DNA of 5,433 nt from Actinomycetota bacterium (GTDB taxonomy: Bacteria; Actinomycetota; UBA4738), in the NCBI GenBank assembly GCA_013816105.1, contig JACDEY010000093.1:1-5433 (forward strand), read 5' to 3'. The notes under the pieces are model-generated. The model had not been told where the DNA came from, made no database searches, and saw only the letters and a list, made by a program, of their open reading frames with translations. The position numbers and the translations under genes were made by a program. Positions 1-5,433 of the stretch are shown one piece after another; positions within the stretch are counted from its first letter, which is position 1; each line of letters opens with the position of its first letter.

Positions 1-2
1 GC

Positions 3-1730
3 GACGTCCGGCTCCCTCCTGGCTACCACCGCTTGGTGGTGGAGGGGGTCGCCGAGGCCGGAACGCTCTTGATCTCCGCTCCGAAGCTCGTGCGCAGTCC
101 GGACCGGGAGCGAGGCTGGGGGGTGTTCCTACCCTTGTACGCCCTTCGGTCGGAGCGAAGCTGGGGCATCGGGGACTTCACCGATCTGGAGGCCCTGCTC
201 GACTGGGTGACTGGACTCGGGGGCGACGTCGTGGCCACGCTCCCGCTGTTCGCCGCGTTCTCGGACGGGCGCTCCCAGCCGAGCCCGTACTCGCCGGCGA
301 GCCGCTTGTTCTGGGACGAGGCCTACGTCGACGTCGAGCGAGTTCCGGAGCTTGATCGCTGCGCGGAGGCCCGGGCCCTCCTGGGATCCGCCGCGTTCCG
401 CCGGCGGCTGGACGTTCTGCGGTCCAGGCCGCTGACGGACACCGGCGGGGTGGCCGCGGCGAAGCGAGAGGTCCTCGAGATGCTGGCCAGACACTTCTTC
501 TCCGAACGGCCTGGGCGGATGGCCGACCTGCGGGCGTTCGTGCGGGGAGCCCCGACCGTGGAGGACTACGCCAGGTTCAGAGCCGCGGGTGAGCGGCACG
601 GCCGCCCGTGGGCGGCGTGGCCGGCATCGGAGCGGGACGGCTCGCTTCCACGCCGGCGGGTCGACGAGGACGCTCGTCGCTACCACCTGTACGTCCAGTG
701 GATCGCGGCCGGCCAGCTCGCCGAGGTGGGCCGGAAGGCCCGGGCCTCGGGTGCCGGCCTGTACCTCGACCTGCCGCTCGGCGTGAACCCGGACGGCTAC
801 GACGTCTGGCGGGAGCGTTCCGCGTTCCTGTTCGGCGCCTCGGCGGGAGCCCCACCCGACAGCTTCTTTCGAGAGGGGCAGGACTGGGGCTTCCCTCCCC
901 TGCATCCCGAGACCGTCCGCCAGCAGCACTACCGCTATCCGATCGCGTGTCTGCGGCACCTGCTCACCCCGGCGCGCGTCCTGCGCATCGACCACGTCAT
1001 GGGCCTTCACCGGCTGTTCTGCGTCCCGGCGGGCTCCGACCCCCAGCAGGGGGCTTACGTCCGCTACCGGCCCGACGAGTTCTACGCGATCCTGGCCCTG
1101 GAATCCCGGCGGGGCGACGCCCTGATCGTGGGGGAGGATCTGGGGACGGTCCCTCGCTTCGTGCGACAGGCGCTCTCCCGGCATGGCGTCCACCGCAGCT
1201 ACGTCCTCCAGGAGGAGCTGCGGAGCGGCCGTGGTGGCAGGAGTCCCCTGCCGCCGGTGCCCGTCAATTCCGTGGCCTCCCTCAACACCCACGATATGGC
1301 CCCCTTCGCCTCCTTCCTGCAGGAGAAAGACATCGAGCGGCGCGTGGCGCTGGGCTGGATCGACGGCCCCGTGCTCCGGAGGGAACGAGCGAGGCGCCGG
1401 CGCCTCCGGCGGGCATTGGTGAGGTTCCTCCGATCCTCCGGAAAACTGCCGGGGACCGGGGGATCGCCCGAACGTGGCGGCGTCGCGCTGCGCCGGCGGA
1501 TCCTTCGCGCGTCCCTGTTCCATCTGGCCGAAAGCCCCGCCAGGATGGTCATCGTCAACCTGGAGGACCTGCTGATGGAGACGCGCCCCCAAAACATCCC
1601 GGGCACGACGAGCGAGTACCCGAACTGGCGCCGGCCCGCTCGTCGCCGGCTCGAGCAGGTGCAGGTCATGCCGGAGGTGGTCGACACCTTGCGGACCATC
1701 GACCGGCTCAGAAGGGGATCGACGCCGTGA
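3..1730 (+). CDS. malQ: 4-alpha-glucanotransferase (amylomaltase, GH77), 5'-truncated
   Basis: Cytoplasmic GH77 enzyme that transfers alpha-1,4-glucan segments between malto-oligosaccharides (disproportionation), releasing glucose and longer chains. The frame is open from the window edge, so the true start is upstream; 575 residues plus TGA are visible. By family knowledge, long MalQ proteins have about 700 residues, so roughly the first 100-150 are missing. The first visible residues (LPPGYHRL) look like the end of the N-terminal beta domain, so the TTG at 33 is not a credible start. Seen in order, numbering from the codon at position 3: WGIGDFTDL (near 54-62), [11 protein letters not shown] (near 94-104), nucleophile D330 in LRIDHVMGL (codon 990-992), acid/base E378 in VGEDLGTVP (1134-1136), third acid D431 in NTHDMAP (1293-1295), and the C-terminal NIPGT...YPNWRR motif. 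All three catalytic residues are present with amylomaltase-like spacing. An Arg-rich helix (near 459-473) follows the catalytic core. Its last four bases overlap glgB. Family assignment is very secure. Confidence 0.96.
   Translation, partial: DVRLPPGYHRLVVEGVAEAGTLLISAPKLVRSPDRERGWGVFLPLYALRSERSWGIGDFTDLEALLDWVTGLGGDVVATLPLFAAFSDGRSQPSPYSPASRLFWDEAYVDVERVPELDRCAEARALLGSAAFRRRLDVLRSRPLTDTGGVAAAKREVLEMLARHFFSERPGRMADLRAFVRGAPTVEDYARFRAAGERHGRPWAAWPASERDGSLPRRRVDEDARRYHLYVQWIAAGQLAEVGRKARASGAGLYLDLPLGVNPDGYDVWRERSAFLFGASAGAPPDSFFREGQDWGFPPLHPETVRQQHYRYPIACLRHLLTPARVLRIDHVMGLHRLFCVPAGSDPQQGAYVRYRPDEFYAILALESRRGDALIVGEDLGTVPRFVRQALSRHGVHRSYVLQEELRSGRGGRSPLPPVPVNSVASLNTHDMAPFASFLQEKDIERRVALGWIDGPVLRRERARRRRLRRALVRFLRSSGKLPGTGGSPERGGVALRRRILRASLFHLAESPARMVIVNLEDLLMETRPQNIPGTTSEYPNWRRPARRRLEQVQVMPEVVDTLRTIDRLRRGSTP
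1711..1717 (+). promoter_or_regulatory. Shine-Dalgarno site for glgB inside the malQ 3' end
   Basis: GAAGGGG lies nine bases before the GTG at 1727, a suitable spacing, and is one mismatch from an AAGGAG-type ribosome binding site. It supports GTG 1727 as the glgB start rather than the in-frame ATG at 1838, which would remove the conserved N-terminal segment. Because the site is within the malQ coding region, ribosomes finishing malQ would uncover or reuse it. Confidence 0.6.
1727..1730 (+). other. GTGA stop/start overlap of malQ and glgB
   Basis: The glgB GTG (1727-1729) and malQ TGA (1728-1730) share bases in a GTGA arrangement. This is a classic geometry for termination-reinitiation, so glgB translation is probably coupled to malQ translation. 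The overlap is seen directly; the coupling is inferred. Confidence 0.85.
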
Positions 1731-3670
1731 CCCGCGACCAGACCTCGGAGAAGGAACCGAACCCGAACTTCTCCCTGCTGTCCGCGGACGATCTGCACCT
1801 CTTCAACGAGGGCAGCCATCTGCGTCTGTCCGAGAAGATGGGCGCCCATCCGGTCTCGATCGACGGCGATCGCGGGGTCGTGTTCTCCGTCTGGGCGCCC
1901 TCCGCCGCGGAGGTCTTCGTTATCGGCGACTTCAACGGGTGGGATGTTCGGGCGAACCCGTTAAGCCCCCGGGAGAGCTCCGGCATCTGGGAGGCCTTCG
2001 TCGCCGGCGTGGAACGCGGAGCCCGGTACCGGTTCCACGTCGTCTCGGGTGACGGGACCGAGCGGGTCGACAAGGCCGATCCGCTCGCGCTTCGAACCGA
2101 GATCTCCCCCGCCACCGCATCGGTGGTGTGGACGCTCGACTACGAGTGGGGCGACGCGGAGTGGATGCGGGAGCGGGGTGCTCGCCAGGCGCTCGACCGT
2201 CCGATCTCCATCTACGAGGTGCACCTGGGCTCGTGGGCCCGCGAGCCCGACGGGGAGGCGAGCCCCCCGAGCTACGCCGATCTCGCTCCCCGACTCGCGG
2301 ACCACGCGATCGAGATGGGATTCACCCACGTCGAGCTGCTCCCAATCATGGAACATCCCTTCTACGGCTCGTGGGGCTACCAGACGACCGGGTACTTCGC
2401 GCCGACCAGCAGGTACGGCACGCCGCAGGAGTTCATGGGCCTCATCGACCACCTCCACCGCCGGGGCGTCGGGGTGATCCTCGACTGGGTCCCTTCGCAC
2501 TTTCCGGCAGACGAGCACGCCCTGGCGAGCTTCGACGGGACCCACCTCTACGAGCACGCCGACCCGCGCAAGGGCTTCCACCCCGACTGGAACAGCCTGA
2601 TCTTCAACTACGGGCGGAACGAGGTTCGAAGCTTCCTGCTGTCCAGCGCGATGCACTGGCTCTCCGCCTATCACGCCGACGGCATTCGGGTCGACGCGGT
2701 GGCCTCGATGCTCTACCTGGACTACTCGCGCGCCGAAGGCGAGTGGGTGCCGAACGAGTTCGGGGGGCGCGAGAACCTGGAAGCGATCGTCCTCCTGCGC
2801 CGGATGAACGAGGAGGTTTCCCGGACGCATCCGGACGCGTTGATGATCGCCGAGGAGTCCACGTCGTGGCCAATGGTCTCCCGCCCGGTCCATCTGGGGG
2901 GGCTCGGGTTCGGGCTGAAGTGGGACATGGGATGGATGCACGACATGCTGCAGTACCTCTCGCTCGATCCGATCCACCGCAGGTTCCACCACACGAACCT
3001 CACCTTTCGCCAGCTCTACGCGGGAAGCGAGAACTTCCTGCTGCCCCTGTCGCACGACGAGGTCGTACACGGGAAGCGCTCGTTGCTGGGGAAGATGCCA
3101 GGTGACGACTGGCAGCGGTTCGCGAACCTCCGGCTCCTCCTCGCATCCCAGACGGCGCAACCGGGGAAGAAGCTCCTGTTCATGGGCGGCGAGTTCGGGC
3201 AGGAGGGGGAGTGGAACCATGACGCGGGGCTAGACTGGCACGCCCTCCGGGACCCTCGCCACGAGGGTGTCCGCAGGTTCGTCCGCGACCTCAATGCCAG
3301 GTACCGAGACGAACCGGCCCTGCACGAGCTCGACTGTGACCCCGCGGGCTTCGAGTGGGTCGATGCCAACGACTCCGAAGCGAGCGTCATCAGCTTCCTT
3401 CGCCGCGGCGCCTCCACCGACGACCTCGTCCTCGTGGTCTGCAACTACACGCCGATCCCCCGCCCGAACTACCTGGTCGGCGTCCCTCGCGGCGGCTTCT
3501 GGGCCGAGCTCCTGAACAGCGACGCGGAGGTCTACGGGGGCACCGGACAGGGCAACCTGGGCGGGGTGGAGGCGCTTCCGCTCTCGGTCCACGGCCGCCC
3601 CCGCGCCGTGAACCTTCACCTTCCTCCGTTGTCCTGCCTATTCCTCGTGAGCCGTGGAAGCCCTCCCTAG
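1727..3670 (+). CDS. glgB: 1,4-alpha-glucan (glycogen) branching enzyme, GH13
   Basis: Cytoplasmic enzyme that cuts an alpha-1,4-glucan chain and reattaches it through an alpha-1,6 bond, creating glycogen branches. Complete at 647 residues from GTG. The GlgB-type leader ([15 protein letters not shown], near 17-31) is followed by one CBM48 domain (about 48-140; [19 protein letters not shown]). The GH13 barrel then shows YEVHLGSW (163-170), [20 protein letters not shown] (203-222), region I DWVPSH (253-258), nucleophile D323 in GIRVDAV, acid/base E376 in MIAEEST and transition-state D444 in [11 protein letters not shown] beta-sandwich C-terminal domain ends the protein (about 545-647). The triad spacings of 53 and 68 residues match those I recall for E. 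coli GlgB (D405, E458, D526). The roughly 80-residue shorter length reflects absence of the extra N1 domain, as in Bacillus-type GlgB. GTG overlaps the malQ TGA (GTGA), and glgX starts one base after its TAG. Secure identification; nothing suggests loss of function. Confidence 0.98.
   Translation: MTRDQTSEKEPNPNFSLLSADDLHLFNEGSHLRLSEKMGAHPVSIDGDRGVVFSVWAPSAAEVFVIGDFNGWDVRANPLSPRESSGIWEAFVAGVERGARYRFHVVSGDGTERVDKADPLALRTEISPATASVVWTLDYEWGDAEWMRERGARQALDRPISIYEVHLGSWAREPDGEASPPSYADLAPRLADHAIEMGFTHVELLPIMEHPFYGSWGYQTTGYFAPTSRYGTPQEFMGLIDHLHRRGVGVILDWVPSHFPADEHALASFDGTHLYEHADPRKGFHPDWNSLIFNYGRNEVRSFLLSSAMHWLSAYHADGIRVDAVASMLYLDYSRAEGEWVPNEFGGRENLEAIVLLRRMNEEVSRTHPDALMIAEESTSWPMVSRPVHLGGLGFGLKWDMGWMHDMLQYLSLDPIHRRFHHTNLTFRQLYAGSENFLLPLSHDEVVHGKRSLLGKMPGDDWQRFANLRLLLASQTAQPGKKLLFMGGEFGQEGEWNHDAGLDWHALRDPRHEGVRRFVRDLNARYRDEPALHELDCDPAGFEWVDANDSEASVISFLRRGASTDDLVLVVCNYTPIPRPNYLVGVPRGGFWAELLNSDAEVYGGTGQGNLGGVEALPLSVHGRPRAVNLHLPPLSCLFLVSRGSPP
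3656..3660 (+). promoter_or_regulatory. Probable weak Shine-Dalgarno site for glgX
   Basis: GGAAG ends eleven bases before ATG 3672 and lies inside the last codons of glgB. It is a partial match to the ribosome binding consensus at a slightly long spacing, so coupling to glgB termination one base upstream may contribute more to glgX initiation than this site does. Confidence 0.4.
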
Positions 3671-3671
3671 G

Positions 3672-5433
3672 ATGCGCGTGTGGCCGGGGCGCCCGTTCCC
3701 TCTCGGCGCCATCTGGGACGGGGAGGGGGTCAACTTCGCGATCTTCTCCGAGCACGCGACCGCCGTGACGCTCTGCCTGTTCGATCGGCCCGAAGACGCT
3801 GTGGAGCGGCACAGGATTCCCTTGCGCGAGCGCACGGATCTCGTCTGGCACACCTACCTACCGGACGTCCGGCCCGGGCAGCTCTACGGGTACCGGGTGT
3901 CCGGGCCCTACGCGCCCCAGGAGGGTCACCGGTTCAACGCGGCGAAGCTGCTGGTGGACCCTTACGCGAGGGCGCTCAGCGGGGACATCCGGTGGGACGA
4001 TTCGCTCTACGGCTACTCGATCGGCCATCCCGACGGAGACCTCTCGATCGACGGCCGGGACAGCGCCGGAAGCATGCCGAAATGCGTGGTCACCGACCCG
4101 GCGTTCAGCTGGGGGGATGATCGCCCTCCTCGGACGCCATGGAGCCGGACGGTCATCTACGAGTGCCACGTGAAGGGCATGACCCAGCGTCATCAAGGCG
4201 TCCCGGAGGAGATTCGTGGCACGTACCTCGGCATGGCGCACGACCCCGTCATCGACCACTTGACCTCACTGGGGATCACCGCCGTGGAGCTTCTCCCCGT
4301 CCATCAATACGTCGACGACCGGGAGCTCGTGGCGCGTGGCCTGCGCAACTACTGGGGATACAACTCCCTCGGCTTCCTCGCCCCCGAGGTCCGGTACGCC
4401 TCCGGGGCCTTGGGCCAGCAGGTCGACGAGTTCAAGTCGATGGTGAAGGCGCTGCACCGGGCCGGCATCGAGGTGATCCTGGACGTCGTCTACAACCACA
4501 CGGCGGAGGGGAGCCATCTCGGTCCCACACTCTCCCTGCGCGGGATCGACAACGCCTGCTACTACCGGCTGGCCCCCGGGAACCGCCGCTACTACATGGA
4601 CTTCACCGGCACCGGCAACACGATCGACGTTCCGCACCCACGGGCCACCCAGCTCATCATGGACAGCCTCCGCTACTGGGTGCTGGACATGCACGTCGAC
4701 GGCTTCCGGTTCGACCTCGCGACGGTTCTCGCGCGGGACCCGTTCGAGGTGAACCCACACGCAAGGTTCTTCGACGTCATCCGGCAGGACCCGGTCCTCG
4801 GGCAGACGAAGCTGATCGCGGAGCCCTGGGACGCCGGCCCGGGGGGGTATCAGGTCGGGAAGTTCCCGGCGGGCTGGGCCGAGTGGAACGGCCGCTATCG
4901 GGACTGCGTGCGGCGCTTTTGGCGCGGAGACCCCGGTCAGGTCCCCGAGCTCGCCTCCCGCCTCGCGGGCTCGAGCGACCTGTACGCTCCCGGTGGCCGG
5001 CGGACCTACGCGAGCGTCAACTTCGTGACGTGCCACGATGGCTTCACGCTCACCGACCTCGTGAGCTACGAACACAAGCACAACGAGGCGAACGGCGAGG
5101 GCAACCGGGACGGAACCGACGACAACGCCAGCCGGAACTGGGGAGTGGAGGGACCGACCGAGTCCCCGCGCATCCAGCGCTCTCGCGAGCGCATGAAGCG
5201 CAACCTCCTGGCGACTCTCCTTTTCTCCCAGGGCGTCCCGATGCTCCTCGCCGGGGACGAGCTGGGGCGAACCCAGGGCGGGAACAACAACGCCTACTGC
5301 CAGGACAACGAGACGAGCTGGATCGACTGGAGCCTCTCCCCGCGGGACCGGGAGCTCCTCACCTTCGCGCGGCAGGCCCTGCGGGTCCTCCGCGCGAGCC
5401 CAGTCCTTCGCCGGCGGAGCGTCTTCACCGGCG
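3672..5433 (+). CDS. glgX: Glycogen debranching enzyme (GlgX/TreX-type isoamylase, GH13), 3'-truncated
   Basis: Hydrolyses alpha-1,6 branches of glycogen, usually the short outer branches left by phosphorylase, releasing malto-oligosaccharides in the cytoplasm. The frame is open to the window edge: 587 residues are visible of roughly 700 expected, so part of the C-terminal beta domain is missing. The ATG start gives the family-typical opening [13 protein letters not shown], followed by a CBM48-like domain ([15 protein letters not shown]; about 10-110). The barrel shows [11 protein letters not shown] (161-171), [19 protein letters not shown] (227-244 region), region I DVVYNH (271-276), nucleophile D348 in GFRFD (codon 4713-4715), acid/base E384 in LIAEPWD (4821-4823) and third acid D456 in CHDGFTL (5037-5039). 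The [16 protein letters not shown]...NW loop (466-490) and [19 protein letters not shown] (527-545) are hallmarks of the GlgX/TreX group. One base separates it from glgB. TreX, the trehalose-pathway homologue, cannot be excluded without the downstream genes. Confidence 0.96.
   Translation, partial: MRVWPGRPFPLGAIWDGEGVNFAIFSEHATAVTLCLFDRPEDAVERHRIPLRERTDLVWHTYLPDVRPGQLYGYRVSGPYAPQEGHRFNAAKLLVDPYARALSGDIRWDDSLYGYSIGHPDGDLSIDGRDSAGSMPKCVVTDPAFSWGDDRPPRTPWSRTVIYECHVKGMTQRHQGVPEEIRGTYLGMAHDPVIDHLTSLGITAVELLPVHQYVDDRELVARGLRNYWGYNSLGFLAPEVRYASGALGQQVDEFKSMVKALHRAGIEVILDVVYNHTAEGSHLGPTLSLRGIDNACYYRLAPGNRRYYMDFTGTGNTIDVPHPRATQLIMDSLRYWVLDMHVDGFRFDLATVLARDPFEVNPHARFFDVIRQDPVLGQTKLIAEPWDAGPGGYQVGKFPAGWAEWNGRYRDCVRRFWRGDPGQVPELASRLAGSSDLYAPGGRRTYASVNFVTCHDGFTLTDLVSYEHKHNEANGEGNRDGTDDNASRNWGVEGPTESPRIQRSRERMKRNLLATLLFSQGVPMLLAGDELGRTQGGNNNAYCQDNETSWIDWSLSPRDRELLTFARQALRVLRASPVLRRRSVFTG

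Noticed and set aside
33..35. TTG as a possible malQ start giving a complete 565-residue protein.
   Set aside because: Conserved MalQ-like sequence (PPGYHRL) continues in frame to the window edge, and the N-terminal beta domain would be missing, so the gene is truncated by the window rather than starting here.
1369..1425. An Arg-rich segment ([12 protein letters not shown]) in MalQ that could suggest a nucleic-acid-binding insertion or a frameshift.
   Set aside because: It lies where MalQ proteins have a charged, variable helix after the third catalytic acid. The frame continues unbroken to the conserved YPNWRR end, so neither an insertion nor a frameshift is needed.
129..1592. A 487-codon open frame antisense to malQ.
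   Set aside because: It is a high-GC shadow of the malQ codons: low-complexity composition, no known motifs, and fully overlapped by a gene with an intact catalytic triad.
608..1726. The glgB reading frame stays open for about 370 codons upstream, across malQ, so a 1020-residue extended protein starting at ATG 608 is formally possible.
   Set aside because: The upstream translation is Arg/Pro/Gly/Ala-rich with no recognisable domain, while malQ in the other frame carries complete GH77 motifs. GTG 1727 has a well-placed ribosome binding site and gives the family-typical GlgB N-terminus. The openness is expected where AT-containing stop codons are rare.
1961..3220. A 419-codon open frame antisense to glgB.
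   Set aside because: Its translation is biased and motif-free (rich in Val, Glu, Pro, Arg), mirrors glgB codons, and shows no independent start signal that I can support.
3611..3671. Possible terminator or promoter between glgB and glgX.
   Set aside because: The stretch is glgB coding sequence up to TAG at 3668-3670, with no GC-rich hairpin followed by a T-run and no recognisable -35/-10 pair.
4266..5081. A 271-codon open frame antisense to glgX.
   Set aside because: Same shadow pattern; the + strand frame here contains all four conserved GH13 regions.

Overview
The window is a compact, single-strand stretch of alpha-glucan (glycogen/maltodextrin) metabolism genes from a high-GC bacterium. 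Three genes lie on the + strand with essentially no intergenic DNA: a 5'-truncated malQ (4-alpha-glucanotransferase, GH77), a complete glgB (glycogen branching enzyme, GH13 with one CBM48 domain), and a 3'-truncated glgX (glycogen debranching enzyme, GH13 isoamylase type). Codon third positions are strongly G/C, glgB starts with GTG, and long spurious open frames occur on both strands. This fits Actinomycetota or another high-GC soil or sediment lineage, but the sequence does not fix the phylum.

Layout: positions 3-1730 encode the C-terminal 575 residues of MalQ, whose start lies upstream of the window. glgB (1727-3670) overlaps the malQ stop by four bases (GTGA) and has a Shine-Dalgarno-like GAAGGGG inside the malQ 3' end. 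glgX starts at ATG 3672, one base after the glgB TAG, and is still open at the window end (587 residues visible). No promoter, terminator, RNA gene, mobile element, CRISPR or notable repeat was seen, and no gap exceeds one base.

How the genes work together (family knowledge plus inference): GlgB introduces alpha-1,6 branches into alpha-1,4-glucan, GlgX removes short outer branches left by phosphorylase, and MalQ disproportionates the released malto-oligosaccharides so they can re-enter degradation or synthesis. The overlapping and abutting starts suggest one polycistronic mRNA with coupled translation. All three catalytic triads are intact, so the enzymes look functional. I found no sign of a previously undescribed system; this is an ordinary core-metabolism operon, and the findings are low-interest points of gene architecture.
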